Shown: positions 27,495 through 38,013, numbered from the stretch's first letter. The stretch: 64,000 nt of DNA from Rhodococcoides fascians A44A (GCF_000760735.1 NZ_JMEX01000004.1:248947-312946); one strand, 5' to 3'. The notes: a model not told the origin generated them from the letters alone. A program made the numbers and translations.

Positions 27495-28613
27495 ATGGTT
27501 TCGTGTCAAAATTCGCCGGTGAACTCAATACGCGTCCGAGTCCAGTCGGCGTCGGCGAAGCAGATATCCGCGGTCATCGATGTTCCCGGTGGCGGCAGTT
27601 TCGACGTCTCCACGCAGTCGAACTACACGTTGGATCACTCTGCGACACCGTGGCTTGCGCCGGCGCTGGCAGCGGGTATGCGTCGGCACCGAGATCTCGT
27701 CATCGACGGGACGGTAGACCCGACGGCTCTCGATGGTGCGACGAAGGCCCAGAAAGTGTTGGCCGACTGGTACAGGACCTATCGTCGGATCGAAGTTTCG
27801 GCAGCGCAATCACCGCCCACCAGGGCGCTTCCTGAGCGGGCGACCGGCGTCGGCTGTTTCTTCAGTGGTGGCGTCGACAGTTTCTATTCGGCGATCACGC
27901 AAGCGGATCGCATAACTCACCTGATTTTCGTTCACGGTTTCGATATCGCTGTCGGCGATTCCGAACTGGCCCGGAAAGCGTTGACCGGCGCCCGCGCTTC
28001 TGCTGCAGAACTCGGTAAGCCCCTCATCGAGGTCCAGACCACGGTCCGGTCGGCACTCGGGGACCCTTTGGCTCTCGATTGGGGGCACGTCTTTCACGGG
28101 CCGTCGCTCGCCCACGTCGGACTTGCACTGTCGAAACACTTGGGGACGGTTGTGATTCCCTCGTCCTACAGTCGCGATCAGTTGCACCCGTGGGGCTCGC
28201 ACCCGTCCCTCGACCCGTTGTGGTCCAGCGACTCGGTGTCGTTCGAGCACCACGAACTCGACGTCGGCCGGTTCGGGAAGATCAGGAGAATCAGCAATTC
28301 GGACACTGCGATGAACAACTTGCGTGTGTGCTGGCTCAACACCGACGGGGCTTTCAATTGCGGAGAATGCGGCAAGTGCGTTCGAACGAAGCTCGGTCTC
28401 AGGACAGCGGGAGTGGAGAGCCCCACGCTCCCCGGATCCATAAGTCCTGAAGCTGTCCGGACCATGTATGTCAGCGAGGGTGAGCGCACGTTCTTGCGGG
28501 AAGGTCTCGCCGCAATGCAAGACGCTGGAATTCGAGACGAAGCGCTGGCCAGAGCACTCCGGTATGCCATTCGCCGCAGCTACGTTCGACGCTTCATTCC
28601 GTTCTCTCGCTGA
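27495..28613 (+). CDS. PP-loop ATP pyrophosphatase-like protein of unknown function
   Basis: A 372-residue protein. The PP-loop SGGVDS is at residues 124-129 (CFFSGGVDSFYSAI), as in QueC, asparagine synthetase and tRNA-thiolation enzymes, which adenylate a carboxyl or carbonyl group. Near the C-terminus C279 (RVCW) and C289, C292, C295 (FNCGECGKCVRT) form a probable zinc site like that of QueC. The middle holds IPSSYSRDQLHPWGSHPSLDPLWSS. No queuosine genes are nearby. It starts 41 bases after tRNA-Met. The ATG at 27495 has no strong ribosome site; a GTG at 27519 is an alternative. Its exact reaction is unknown. Confidence 0.75.
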   Translation: MVSCQNSPVNSIRVRVQSASAKQISAVIDVPGGGSFDVSTQSNYTLDHSATPWLAPALAAGMRRHRDLVIDGTVDPTALDGATKAQKVLADWYRTYRRIEVSAAQSPPTRALPERATGVGCFFSGGVDSFYSAITQADRITHLIFVHGFDIAVGDSELARKALTGARASAAELGKPLIEVQTTVRSALGDPLALDWGHVFHGPSLAHVGLALSKHLGTVVIPSSYSRDQLHPWGSHPSLDPLWSSDSVSFEHHELDVGRFGKIRRISNSDTAMNNLRVCWLNTDGAFNCGECGKCVRTKLGLRTAGVESPTLPGSISPEAVRTMYVSEGERTFLREGLAAMQDAGIRDEALARALRYAIRRSYVRRFIPFSR

Positions 28614-28656
28614 TCGAGCTCGATATGTCCACCGTTGCCTGGATCAGCGGCAAGCT

Positions 28657-29124
28657 TCACGGCACCACGGTCACCGGCCATCGCCCGGCTTTGACCAATC
28701 GCACGGCGACGGATCCGAACATTCGATGGCCTGCGTGCTCGGAGGCGCCGACGACGATGGCGTCGGCGCGTAGTTCGTCGGCGACGGCGACGAGGCCGTT
28801 GAAGGGGTCACCGGTCGCGGTGCGGAATTCCCACCGGATCGCGTCGGTGTCGTGGGTCGACTTCTGAATGTAGGCGAGGAGTTCGTCGGCGATTTCCTTG
28901 CCGGTTTCGACGAGAGAGATTCCGGCTTGGCCCCAGGCGGCGGTTGCGATGGGTTGGACGTAGACCAGGACGAGCAGCGAGCCTTGCCGGCGAGACAGTC
29001 CGGCGGCATAGGCTGCGGCACGCCAGGCCGAATCGGAGCCGTCGATCCCGGCGAGGATGACCTTGGGCCCGTCCACTCCGTACTCGAAGACGGAGGAATC
29101 GGGGGCATGCGCTGGCTCGTCCAC
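28657..29124 (-). CDS. universal stress protein (UspA family)
   Basis: A 155-residue single-domain Usp. The N-terminal strand VILAGIDGSDSAWRAAAYAA and the C-terminal ATP-binding segment VVGASEHAGHRMFGSVAVRLVKAGRWPVTVVP match the family's G-x2-G-x9-G(S/T) pattern, with A and H substitutions. Such proteins bind ATP and act in stress or hypoxia responses. It is divergent from the secreted cupin gene. Confidence 0.88.
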   Translation of the reverse strand: MDEPAHAPDSSVFEYGVDGPKVILAGIDGSDSAWRAAAYAAGLSRRQGSLLVLVYVQPIATAAWGQAGISLVETGKEIADELLAYIQKSTHDTDAIRWEFRTATGDPFNGLVAVADELRADAIVVGASEHAGHRMFGSVAVRLVKAGRWPVTVVP

Positions 29125-29268
29125 CCTTGCAGGTTACCCAGCCTCACGATCGCGTCGGTCACTCCTCCCGACTCCGCTCTCGGCCGCGGAAATTTCGATA
29201 CCGACTCCGCGATTGACCTGCGTATCTACGCTGGGTGCGGGTCGGCCCTTCGACGAGAGGTGAACCAC

Positions 29269-29724
29269 ATGTCCGTGCTTTCTCGCTGTGCCGCGGTAGG
29301 CGTGTCCTGTGTCGCGTTGGCCGGCCTCTCCCCTGCTCTTGCCGGTGCGACGCCTCCGGCCGGAGTGACAGCGGAAACTCTGGCTCATGTTTCGTTTCCG
29401 CTGATCGCCGGCAGCGCAGAGTTCGCCGGCACCGATTTCACTGCGCGCCGGATCACCATTGCACCCGGCGGAACCACGGGATGGCACTATCACGACGGTC
29501 CGGTGTACGCGTACGTCGAATCCGGTTTTCTGACAAGGACTTTGCACGACTGCACCAGGGTGTCGACGCCTGCGGGTCAGGTTGTTGCCGAGGAGGTCGA
29601 CGCCAGCCACGTCCATCAGGGCGCCAACCTCGGCGACGTCCCCGTGGTTCTGTACGCTGCCTACATCGAGCCTCCGGGCAAACCGTTTGCCGAGGATGCG
29701 CCGGCGCCCCTGTGCGCCGGGTGA
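29269..29724 (+). CDS. secreted cupin-domain protein
   Basis: A 151-residue protein with a signal peptide (residues about 1-27, MSVLSRCAAVGVSCVALAGL...ALAGA). The cupin barrel carries the metal-binding histidines in PGGTTGWHYHDGPVYAYVESG and a later EEVDASHVHQGANLGD. AGAGGTG precedes the ATG at 29269; the frame is open upstream to 28852 through the opposite Usp gene, which is a shadow. Function unknown; probably a small metal-binding protein outside the membrane. Confidence 0.83.
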   Translation: MSVLSRCAAVGVSCVALAGLSPALAGATPPAGVTAETLAHVSFPLIAGSAEFAGTDFTARRITIAPGGTTGWHYHDGPVYAYVESGFLTRTLHDCTRVSTPAGQVVAEEVDASHVHQGANLGDVPVVLYAAYIEPPGKPFAEDAPAPLCAG

Positions 29725-29834
29725 TCGATCCACTGTGACCACTCGGTATCCTTGACGGTCGAATGCAGCTTCTCGAGTCCAGGGCAGCGACACCAGACCC
29801 TGTGCGATATCCGCACACCCCGATCGGAGTGTTC

Positions 29835-30557
29835 ATGACCGGTGATTTACACGCCAACGGAATCGCGTCGACCGATCCGGCGACGGTGTTCGCGGCTCTT
29901 GCGGACATCGTGTATCGCGGTACCAGCGCCGACGAGGTGTACTCAGCCATCTGTGTTGCTGCGACGCTGCTGGTCGACGGGTGTGACCATGCGAGTTTGA
30001 TGGTCGTTCAGCGGGGTCAGCCGGTCACTGTGGGTGCGTCCGATCAGGTGGCGCGGACGGTGGACGACATCGAGCGCGCCACCGGCGAGGGCCCGTGTCT
30101 GGACGCGATCGAGCAGGAATCTGCTCAGATCGAACCCGATTTCCTGTCGCCGACGCAGTGGCCGGCGCTTGCGCGAGGCGTGGTGACGCGGACTCCGGTC
30201 CGCGGAGCGATGGGTTTTCGGTTGTTGCTGGGCACCAAGAAGGTGGGCGCGCTCAACCTGTTCAGTGACACCCCTGGGGCGTTCGACGGTGCCGTCGCGG
30301 ATCGCGCCATCGTGATCTCGGCGTTCGCCGCGGTGACGGTGTCGGCGATCGCGAGCGGCGAGGAAGCCAGCACCCTGCGTGCCGGGTTGGAGAGCAACCG
30401 TGAGATCGGCAAGGCGATCGGCCTTCTGATGGCGACGCACGACGTCGGCGACGATCAGGCGTTCGAGATGCTGCGCAAGACGTCGCAGGACATGAACGTG
30501 AAGATCGCTGCGCTTGCGCGATCGGTGATCGAAGCGCACAAGCGCAGCCTCCCCTAG
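29835..30557 (+). CDS. GAF-ANTAR domain protein (transcription antitermination regulator)
   Basis: A 240-residue protein. A GAF domain spans about residues 25-165 (VYSAICVAATLLVDGCDHASLMVVQRG ... GAMGFRLLLGTKKVGALNLFSD) and a C-terminal ANTAR RNA-binding domain follows (LESNREIGKAIGLLMATHDVGDDQAFEMLRKTSQDMNVKIAALARSVIEAH). ANTAR proteins bind paired hairpins in mRNA leaders and prevent termination. The ATG at 29835 has GGAGTG just upstream; an in-frame start at 29763 would add 24 unconserved residues. The target mRNA is unknown. Confidence 0.9.
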   Translation: MTGDLHANGIASTDPATVFAALADIVYRGTSADEVYSAICVAATLLVDGCDHASLMVVQRGQPVTVGASDQVARTVDDIERATGEGPCLDAIEQESAQIEPDFLSPTQWPALARGVVTRTPVRGAMGFRLLLGTKKVGALNLFSDTPGAFDGAVADRAIVISAFAAVTVSAIASGEEASTLRAGLESNREIGKAIGLLMATHDVGDDQAFEMLRKTSQDMNVKIAALARSVIEAHKRSLP

Positions 30558-30563
30558 TAGGGG

Positions 30564-32048
30564 TCACTCACTCCGGACAGGTGGCCCTGGTGCGTCGACT
30601 CGCTTGGGCAGAGCGAAGACGAGCAGCAGTGCCGCGACACCGAATGCCGCACTGACGGCCATTGCGACGGACGCGGCGTGCATGAATCCGCTGGCCACGG
30701 TGTCGGGGCCGGTGATCGTCAGCGATCCGAAGAGGACACTGCCGATCACCGCGATGCCGACGGCGCTGCCGATGCGCTGCATCGTCGAGATCACGCCGCT
30801 GGCCGCTCCCGCATCCTGACGGTCGACCGTCGCGACGATGAACTGCGCGTTCGGTGCGATGAAGGCGCCGTTGCCGAGTCCGCCGATGAACAAGGGCAGC
30901 AGCAGTTTCCAGTTGGTGAGGTCTGCGGCCTCGGTGGTCGCGAGAACGATCCAGATCCAGATCAGACCGATGGCGACGAACGACGTCCCGAGCAGCAATA
31001 CTGTGCGCCCGAGGCGTTGGGTGAGCTTGTTGCTCTGCGACGACGCGATGATGCTTCCGATTGCGAACGGCAGCATCACTGCTCCCGACGACAGCGCGGA
31101 GTTGCCCAGACCTGATTGCCACAGCAGCGACAGCGTGAAGAAGATACTGGTGAACGACGCGAAGTACACGAGCGCCAGGATGGTGCCACCGGTGAAGGCC
31201 GGGTGGGTGAAAAGCTTGGGCGGCACCAGCGGGTTGCGTCCGCGTCGTGTGTATCGGACTTCCCATACGGCGAACGCAGCGATCAACAGCACACCTGCGA
31301 CGAGCGTCAGATACGTCCACAGTGGCCAGCCCTGGTCCTGGCCTTCGATCAGCGGTACGAGCAGCGCGACGAGACCTGCGGTGACGAGAACGAGGCCCAC
31401 CCAGTCGATTCCGGATTGCGGCGTGGTCTCCGTCTCGGATCGCTTCGGCAGCAGAACCGCGGCGGCGATCAGTCCGACGATGCCGATGGGCAGGTTGACC
31501 CAGAACACTCCGCGCCAACCGTTCTCGTTTCCGAACGCCTCGATGATGAGACCGCCTGCTATGGGACCGAGCGCGGTGGAGACGCCGATGACTGCGCCCA
31601 TGATCGCAAAGGCCTTGCCCCGCACCTGCCCTGGGAACAGCAGCTGGATGAACGCGGTCACGGCGGGGACGAAGATGCCACCGGCCAGTCCCTGGACGAT
31701 ACGGGCGACGACGAGTTGAATGTCGTTCTGAGCCAACCCACATGCGAAGCTGGCCACGGTGAACAGTGCCAATCCGGCGAAGAACACCCATTTGTGACCG
31801 ATTCGGTCACCTACTTTTCCAGCTGGAATGAGCGCAAGCCCGAACGCGAGGGCGTACCCGGAGATGATCCAGGACAGCGTGGCCTCGGACGCGTCGAGAC
31901 TGGTTTCGATGGTCGGGAGTGCGACGTTGACGATGGTGGTGTCGAGCAGCGCCATGAACATTCCGAGCAGCAGCACCACCAGCGCCTGCCATGAGCGGCG
32001 CGGCACCACCGCGGCCGGTGCCGAAGCTCGTGAGTTGATTTCGGTCAT
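30564..32048 (-). CDS. MFS efflux transporter, DHA2 (EmrB/QacA) type
   Basis: A 494-residue membrane protein with 14 predicted helices. The family motif LDTTIVNVALPTIETSLDASEATLSWIISGYAL opens the protein, and motif A is GKVGDRIGHKWVFFAG. It should export drugs or toxic compounds in exchange for protons. Its ATG overlaps the stop of the PadR regulator by four bases (32045-32048), so expression is coupled to and probably controlled by that repressor. Confidence 0.93.
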   Translation of the reverse strand: MTEINSRASAPAAVVPRRSWQALVVLLLGMFMALLDTTIVNVALPTIETSLDASEATLSWIISGYALAFGLALIPAGKVGDRIGHKWVFFAGLALFTVASFACGLAQNDIQLVVARIVQGLAGGIFVPAVTAFIQLLFPGQVRGKAFAIMGAVIGVSTALGPIAGGLIIEAFGNENGWRGVFWVNLPIGIVGLIAAAVLLPKRSETETTPQSGIDWVGLVLVTAGLVALLVPLIEGQDQGWPLWTYLTLVAGVLLIAAFAVWEVRYTRRGRNPLVPPKLFTHPAFTGGTILALVYFASFTSIFFTLSLLWQSGLGNSALSSGAVMLPFAIGSIIASSQSNKLTQRLGRTVLLLGTSFVAIGLIWIWIVLATTEAADLTNWKLLLPLFIGGLGNGAFIAPNAQFIVATVDRQDAGAASGVISTMQRIGSAVGIAVIGSVLFGSLTITGPDTVASGFMHAASVAMAVSAAFGVAALLLVFALPKRVDAPGPPVRSE

Positions 32049-32662
32049 GGTGTGGAAGAGCCCTTCGATCGGTGTGATGGCGGTGAGTGACGTGGTGGCG
32101 GAAAGTGTGTGCGTGCACGTTCCTCGGCGACGAGGTCGGGTAAGGCGTCGACGAGGCTTTCGTGCCAGTCGATTTCTGCGTGCAGGCGTTTCTCGCGATG
32201 TTCCAGAGCGAACGTCTCGGCCCTCGACAAGTACGGCCGCGCCCGTGCATTTGCTTCTCGGGCGGTGTGCAGTAGTTCTTTCAGCATCGCGATGCGCCCG
32301 GTGACGATGCCGGGAAGCTCGTCGAGACGGTCGGGGTCGAGCCTGCTCAGGGCCAGGTCGAACGGATCGGGTCGTAGCGCGTAGTCGGTCAGTCCGTCAC
32401 GTCTGAGTTCGCTCAGTGCGACGCGACCGGCCTCGGTGATGCCGTACACCTGGCGAGCTGGGAAGTTGCCTTCCTGCTCGGTGCGTACATCGGAAATCAG
32501 ACCTTCGGCATGCAACCGCTTCAGCGCGCCGTACAGCCCGCCGACGGAGATGTCGGTCCACATGTGGACGTGCTCTTCCTCGGCCAGCAATTTGAGGTGA
32601 TGGCCGTGCATCTCACCACGCTGGGCAAGAGACCCCAGGATGAACAGGCGGATGGACGACAC
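32045..32662 (-). CDS. PadR-family transcriptional regulator
   Basis: A 205-residue regulator. The N-terminal winged helix (IRLFILGSLAQRGEMHGHHLKLLAEEEHVHMWTDISVGGLYGALKRLHAEGLISDV...YGITEAGR) is the PadR fold, followed by a long C-terminal dimerisation helix region. The GTG at 32662 agrees with the start of the domain; the frame runs open to 32770. It lies directly upstream of the MFS efflux gene with a four-base overlap, the classical repressor-pump arrangement. A GAGTACTC palindrome (32679-32686) lies just upstream as a possible operator. Confidence 0.9.
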   Translation of the reverse strand: MSSIRLFILGSLAQRGEMHGHHLKLLAEEEHVHMWTDISVGGLYGALKRLHAEGLISDVRTEQEGNFPARQVYGITEAGRVALSELRRDGLTDYALRPDPFDLALSRLDPDRLDELPGIVTGRIAMLKELLHTAREANARARPYLSRAETFALEHREKRLHAEIDWHESLVDALPDLVAEERARTHFPPPRHSPPSHRSKGSSTP

Positions 32663-32850
32663 GGAACTACTCTCGCAGGAGTACTCGCGCAAGTCAAAGC
32701 GTCTACCAGCGGAAATATCCCATTCATCGGATTCGTCCGGATCCGATCCGGTCGACTTCACGTCGTGCACCGGGCAGCCGTGAGGACAACGTCACATCGG
32801 CCTAACCGACAGGTCATCGATGGGAATCCTCGGACGATGATCGTGGGTTC

Positions 32851-35800
32851 GTGGCAACAGAAACAGTCGACGTCAGTGTGGACACCGTCAAGACGGTGTG
32901 CGCGTACTGCGGCGTTGGATGCGGAATGACGTTGCAGATCACCCGGGGACCCGACGGCCCGGCGACGGTCGAGAAGTCCGTCGGAGACAAGTCTCATCCG
33001 TCGAACTTCGGCCGACTCTGCACGAAGGGTTCGACGACGTCGGACATGCTGCTGGCTCCCGGGCGCCTCACCACTGCGCTGACCAGAGCCAGGCGTGGGG
33101 ACGACCCGATGCCTTCGGACACACGTCGGACGATCGAGGAGACGGCGCGGAGGCTGCGGGCGATCCTCGACGAACACGGACCCGACTCCGTTGCGATCTA
33201 CGTGTCCGGGCAGATGTCCTTCGAGGCGCAGTATCTGTCGAACAAATTGGCCAAGGGTTTCATCGGCACCAACCAGATCGAATCCAACTCGCGACTCTGC
33301 ATGGCCAGCGCAGGTACCGGCTACAAGCAATCGTTGGGAGCGGACGGCCCTCCCGGCTCGTACGAGGATTTCGATCACGCGGACGTGTTCTTCGTCACCG
33401 GGGCGAACATGGCCGACTGTCACCCCATCTTGTTCCTACGCATGATGGATCGGGTCAAGCAGGGCGCCAAGCTGATCGTGGTCGATCCTCGGCGCAACGC
33501 AACAGCGGACAAAGCTCACCTGCATCTGCAGATCACCCCCGGAACCGACCTGGACCTGTTGAACGGTCTCCTGCACCTTCTGGTCGCCGACGGTCACGTG
33601 GATCGCGAGTTCGTCGACGAGTTCACCGACGGCTGGAACGCCATGGAGAGCTTCCTCGCCGAGTACACGCCGGCCGATGTGAGCAGGAGAACCGGCATCG
33701 ACGAGCAGGCACTACGGACGGCCGCGACGTGGATCGGCGAGGCCGGCAACTGGATGAGCTGCTGGACAATGGGTTTGAACCAGTCGACGCACGGAACCTG
33801 GAACACGAACGCCGTGATCAATCTACATCTGGCGACCGGGGCGATCTGCCGTACCGGCAGTGGTCCGTTCTCTCTGACCGGTCAGCCGAACGCCATGGGC
33901 GGCCGCGAGATGGGGTACATGGGCCCCGGTCTACCGGGTCAGCGGTCCGTGCTGTCGGAGGAGGATCGGACGTTCGTGGAGAACCGGTGGGATCTTCCTC
34001 CGGGAACACTCCGCACCGAGGTCGGCGGCGGCACCATCGACATGTTCTCACGCATGGCCGACGGCGACATCAAGGCATGCTGGATCATCTGCACCAATCC
34101 TGTTGCCTCGGTGGCAAACAGGAAGACAGTCATTGCCGGACTCGAACGTGCCGAGTTGGTGATCACTCAGGATGTGTTCGCGGACAACGAGACCAACGGA
34201 TACGCCGACGTCGTCCTTCCCGCCGCACTGTGGACGGAATCGGAGGGTGTCATGATCAACTCCGAACGCAACCTCACACTGTTCCAGAAGGCCGTCGACG
34301 CTCCGGGGCAGGCGTTGCCGGATTGGCAGATCATCGCAGCGATGGCGTGCGAGCTCGGATTCGCCGACGCTTTCACCTATTCGAGCGCCGAGGAGATCTT
34401 CGAGGAGATCAAACAGTTCTCCAATCCGCGAACCGGGTACGACCTGCGCGGAGCGACGTACGACCGTCTGCGCGCCACCTCGTTGCAGTGGCCGTGCCCG
34501 CCGGACGACGACGCCGACCGGCATCCCATTCGCTACGTCAACGACGGAATCAGCCAGACTCAGCGCGTGCTGAGCGACGGATCGGTTCCGCGCCTGTCAT
34601 TTCCGACGCCGACCGGCCGAGCGCAATTCTTCGCTCGACCGTCCATGGCACCGGCGGAGATGCCCGACGACGACTACCCGTTCCTGCTCAACACCGGCCG
34701 ACTTCAGCACCAGTGGCACACCATGACGAAAACCGGAAAGGTGGCCAAACTGAACAAGCTGAACCCTGGTCCCTTCGTCGAACTTCATCCCCTCGATGCC
34801 GAACGGCTCGGCGCTGCGAACGGCGACCGGATCGAAGTAGCGTCCCGGCGTGGCCGAGCAGTGCTGCCTGCCGTGATCAGCGATCGCGTCCGACCTGGAG
34901 ACTGCTTCGCGCCGTTCCACTGGAACGACTCCTTCGGTGAATACCTGTCCATCAACGCCGTGACCAACGATGCGATCGATCCGTTGTCCCAACAGCCCGA
35001 GTTCAAGGTGTGCGCCGTGACGTTGACCAAGGTTGCCGGGGCCGTCGAGAAAAGCGACCCCGTGCCCGCTTCCGCTTCGCCTTCGGCAGTCGACGCGTTG
35101 GCCGGCCTGGTCGGCGATCACGCCGGACCGGCGCTACCACTTCCCGTGCACGAACAGCGTTACATCGCAGGCCTTCTCGCCGGTCTCCGCGCGGACGGTT
35201 CGTTGGCCGGCACTCCCATGTTGCCCGCCACTACTCCCCTCTCCCCCGAGACCCGAGCGTGGGTGGAAGGACTGCTCGCAGGCCTGTTCTCGCGCCAGGA
35301 CGTAGCCGCACTGGACGCACGGGCGGGGAGCGACGCGCTCGGGCGGGATGCATCGGGCAAGGCAGCGGTGCTCGTCCTGTGGGCGTCGCAGACCGGCACG
35401 GCCGAGGAGTTCGCCTACTCCAGCGTGGATGCGTTGAGGAACGCCGGCATCGCGGTGACGGAGCACGTCATGGACGATTTTCCGGCCGCTCGTCTGTCGC
35501 AGTACACAGACGTGCTGCTGATCAGCAGCACGACCGGTGACGGTGACGCACCCGACAACGGCGCGACGTTCCTCGACGGACTCAGCGGGGACGACGCCCC
35601 GGATCTGACCGGACACCGCTTTTCGGTCCTCGCATTCGGAGACTCAAACTACGACGACTTCTGCGGCAACGGGCGTCGACTCGACAGCAGATTGGCCGAT
35701 CTCGGCGGCGAACGCCTCGTGGGCCGAGTCGACTGCGAACCCGACCACGAGGAAGCGTCGGCGATGTGGCTCGAACGGGTGCTGGCCAAGCTGAACACGG

Positions 35801-36981
35801 CATCGCAGCCCGTCCCGCCGGCCGTGATCGCTCCGACGTCAGCATCGGCCGCCGGAGCGCCGTCGTACGGCAAGAAGGCGCCGCTGCCCACTGCACTGGT
35901 ACGAAACACCCCACTGAGCGCGGCCGGCTCGAGCAAGGACGTCAGGCAGTTCGGATTCCACTTGCCGGAAGGCACGCTCACCTACTCGGCGGGTGACGCG
36001 CTCGGCGTCTGGCCGCGCAACAGTGACGTGTTGGTCGAGGAATGGCTGGGCGCAACGGGTCTGGACGGAGACACCGTCGTCGACCTTGCCGGGCACGAGT
36101 CGATGCCGCTTCGCATCGCTCTCCGCGACCGGCTCGAGATCGCGAAGGCCACACCGGACCTGCTGAAGTTCGTGCACTCCCGCACCAACGACGCCGACCT
36201 CGAACGAATGCTGATGCCGGAGAACAAGAGTGCGCTCGCGGACTGGATGTGGGGTCGGCAGTCCATCGACGTACTGGCTCACGCTCCGGTGACAGCGGAC
36301 GTGGACCAGTGGCTGACGGTACTGAAGCCGCTGCAGCCGCGGCTGTACTCCATTTCGTCGAGCCCGAAGGAAAGCCCGAGCGAAGTGCAACTGACCGTGT
36401 CCACGGTGCGGTTCAACGTGCACGGCATACCGCGTCGCGGTGTGTGTTCGACGTATCTCGCCGACCACGCCGAGGGTGAGGACGTGGGAATCTTCGTTCA
36501 GAAGTCGGCGCATTTCAAACCCCCGGAGGACCCGACCGTACCGATGATCATGGTCGGACCAGGGACGGGAATCGCCCCTTTCCGCGCCTTCCTGCACGAG
36601 AGGCGCGCTCTCGGCCACACCGGCCCGAACTGGCTGTTCTTCGGTGAGCAACATGCCGCAACGGACTTCTACTACCGCGACGAGCTGACTACGATGCTCG
36701 ACGACGGTTCCCTCACGCGCCTCGACGTCGCGTTCTCTCGGGATCAGGCATCCAAGGTGTACGTGCAGGATCGGATGGTCGAGCACGGTCCTACGCTGTG
36801 GAAGTGGCTCCAGGAGGGCGCACACTTCTACGTCTGCGGCGACGCGTCACGCATGGCGAAGGACGTCGACAACGCACTCAAAGGAATTGTCGCTCAGCAT
36901 GGTCGGCTCGCTCCAGCCAGCGCCGACGCCTACGTCAAGTCGTTGTCGGCCGAGAAGAGGTACGTCCGCGACGTGTACTGA
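32851..36981 (+). CDS. single-chain assimilatory nitrate reductase fused to flavodoxin/FAD/NAD(P)H reductase
   Basis: A 1376-residue fusion. Residues about 1-720 are a cytoplasmic bis-MGD nitrate reductase with a [4Fe-4S] site (C17, C20, C24, C57). Residues about 836-985 are a flavodoxin ([40 protein letters not shown]). Residues about 1010-1376 are a CysJ-like FAD/NAD(P)H module ([45 protein letters not shown]-terminal RYVRDVY). Electrons would run NAD(P)H to FAD to FMN to Fe-S to Mo, reducing nitrate to nitrite without a separate donor. The start is a GTG. No nitrite reductase or nitrate transporter gene is in the window. Confidence 0.92.
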   Translation: MATETVDVSVDTVKTVCAYCGVGCGMTLQITRGPDGPATVEKSVGDKSHPSNFGRLCTKGSTTSDMLLAPGRLTTALTRARRGDDPMPSDTRRTIEETARRLRAILDEHGPDSVAIYVSGQMSFEAQYLSNKLAKGFIGTNQIESNSRLCMASAGTGYKQSLGADGPPGSYEDFDHADVFFVTGANMADCHPILFLRMMDRVKQGAKLIVVDPRRNATADKAHLHLQITPGTDLDLLNGLLHLLVADGHVDREFVDEFTDGWNAMESFLAEYTPADVSRRTGIDEQALRTAATWIGEAGNWMSCWTMGLNQSTHGTWNTNAVINLHLATGAICRTGSGPFSLTGQPNAMGGREMGYMGPGLPGQRSVLSEEDRTFVENRWDLPPGTLRTEVGGGTIDMFSRMADGDIKACWIICTNPVASVANRKTVIAGLERAELVITQDVFADNETNGYADVVLPAALWTESEGVMINSERNLTLFQKAVDAPGQALPDWQIIAAMACELGFADAFTYSSAEEIFEEIKQFSNPRTGYDLRGATYDRLRATSLQWPCPPDDDADRHPIRYVNDGISQTQRVLSDGSVPRLSFPTPTGRAQFFARPSMAPAEMPDDDYPFLLNTGRLQHQWHTMTKTGKVAKLNKLNPGPFVELHPLDAERLGAANGDRIEVASRRGRAVLPAVISDRVRPGDCFAPFHWNDSFGEYLSINAVTNDAIDPLSQQPEFKVCAVTLTKVAGAVEKSDPVPASASPSAVDALAGLVGDHAGPALPLPVHEQRYIAGLLAGLRADGSLAGTPMLPATTPLSPETRAWVEGLLAGLFSRQDVAALDARAGSDALGRDASGKAAVLVLWASQTGTAEEFAYSSVDALRNAGIAVTEHVMDDFPAARLSQYTDVLLISSTTGDGDAPDNGATFLDGLSGDDAPDLTGHRFSVLAFGDSNYDDFCGNGRRLDSRLADLGGERLVGRVDCEPDHEEASAMWLERVLAKLNTASQPVPPAVIAPTSASAAGAPSYGKKAPLPTALVRNTPLSAAGSSKDVRQFGFHLPEGTLTYSAGDALGVWPRNSDVLVEEWLGATGLDGDTVVDLAGHESMPLRIALRDRLEIAKATPDLLKFVHSRTNDADLERMLMPENKSALADWMWGRQSIDVLAHAPVTADVDQWLTVLKPLQPRLYSISSSPKESPSEVQLTVSTVRFNVHGIPRRGVCSTYLADHAEGEDVGIFVQKSAHFKPPEDPTVPMIMVGPGTGIAPFRAFLHERRALGHTGPNWLFFGEQHAATDFYYRDELTTMLDDGSLTRLDVAFSRDQASKVYVQDRMVEHGPTLWKWLQEGAHFYVCGDASRMAKDVDNALKGIVAQHGRLAPASADAYVKSLSAEKRYVRDVY

Positions 36982-36994
36982 GTATCGTCGTCGC

Positions 36995-37549
36995 ATGACG
37001 ATGTGGAAGGACCGCCCGCGTACCGCGCTGCTCGTCGTCGACGTTCAGGTCGACGTGATGGCGGCGTCGATCGATTCCGACACCGTGGTGGGTCGCATCG
37101 TCGACTTGGTGGAGAAGGCACGCTTCGCTGGTGCGCCGGTGGTGTGGGTTCAACACTCGGCCGACGACCTCGTCGTGGGATCTCCGGGCTGGGAGTACGT
37201 GCCACAGTTGAGACGGGACGCGTCCGAACCCGTGATTCACAAAACGTACGGCGACTCGTTCGAGGACACCGATCTCGACGCCGTCCTCGCGGCGTCGGCC
37301 GTCGGCAGGATCGTCGTCGCGGGCGCCCAGACGGACTTCTGCATCAGAAGCACACTGCACGGCGCGCTCACCCGCGGTTACGACACCGTTCTGGTCGGTG
37401 ACGCGCACACCACGGAGGATTTGACCGAGTGGGGTGCGCCGAGCCCGGAACAGGTGATCGCACACACCAATCTGTACTGGGACAACCAGCGCGCCCCGGG
37501 AAGGAAAGCCGGAACGGTTTCGACCGACGAGATCGACTTCGGCCGGTAG
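36995..37549 (+). CDS. isochorismatase-like cysteine hydrolase
   Basis: A 184-residue cysteine hydrolase. The catalytic triad residues are visible: Asp in LLVVDVQVDV, Lys in VIHKTYGDSF and Cys in GAQTDFCIRST. Relatives hydrolyse isochorismate, nicotinamide or other amides; the substrate here is not known. The ATG at 36995 lies 14 bases after the nitrate reductase stop, so they may be co-transcribed. The open frame upstream overlaps that gene and is not used. Confidence 0.88.
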   Translation: MTMWKDRPRTALLVVDVQVDVMAASIDSDTVVGRIVDLVEKARFAGAPVVWVQHSADDLVVGSPGWEYVPQLRRDASEPVIHKTYGDSFEDTDLDAVLAASAVGRIVVAGAQTDFCIRSTLHGALTRGYDTVLVGDAHTTEDLTEWGAPSPEQVIAHTNLYWDNQRAPGRKAGTVSTDEIDFGR

Positions 37550-37593
37550 AGCAGCGCTAGGCTCTGCCGAGGTGCCGGGCTCGAGGAGGACAC

Positions 37594-37986
37594 ATGGACA
37601 TGAAGTTGGAACTGATCCCTATCGCGGTGAGCGACGTCGATCGAGCCAAAGCGTTCTACGTGGACAAGCTCGGGTTCGTCGCCGACGTGGATGTCACTCC
37701 CGCGGAGGGTGTTCGCGTGGTTCAGCTGACCCCTCCCGGGTCGGCATGTTCGATCAGCATGGGAACCGGGCTCGGTGCGTACTCGATGCCTCCCGGTTCG
37801 ACCAAAGGGCTGCATCTGGTCGTCGCGGACATCGAGGCATCGCGGGCCGAGTTGGAACACCGCGGCGTTCGGGTCGACGACGTCCAGGATGTGGGGGGCG
37901 GGGTGAAGTACGCGGCATTCGCCGATCCCGACGACAACACGTGGACACTGCAGGAGATGGCGTGGCGCACCGGGGACGCGTTCTAG
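37594..37986 (+). CDS. VOC (glyoxalase/bleomycin resistance) family protein
   Basis: A 130-residue vicinal-oxygen-chelate protein with the paired beta-alpha-beta-beta-beta modules (LELIPIAVSDVDRAKAFYVDKLGFVADVDV ... GLHLVVADIEASRAELEHRGVRV ... YAAFADPDDNTWTLQEM). The final Glu of TLQEM is a usual metal ligand. GAGGAG lies before the ATG. It is probably a small metal-dependent enzyme or binding protein of unknown substrate. It lies on the opposite strand to the next VOC gene. Confidence 0.87.
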   Translation: MDMKLELIPIAVSDVDRAKAFYVDKLGFVADVDVTPAEGVRVVQLTPPGSACSISMGTGLGAYSMPPGSTKGLHLVVADIEASRAELEHRGVRVDDVQDVGGGVKYAAFADPDDNTWTLQEMAWRTGDAF

Positions 37987-38013
37987 ACGCCCGAGCCACG
38001 CCTGCGCTCCATC

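Noticed and set aside
27380-28613. Genomic island inserted at tRNA-Met
   Set aside because: I saw no integrase and no second copy of the tRNA 3' end downstream, so only the single PP-loop gene is unusual there.
32898-34940. 680-codon overlapping frame within the nitrate reductase gene
   Set aside because: The composition is rich in Arg and Gly with no domain, while the main frame has all catalytic motifs.
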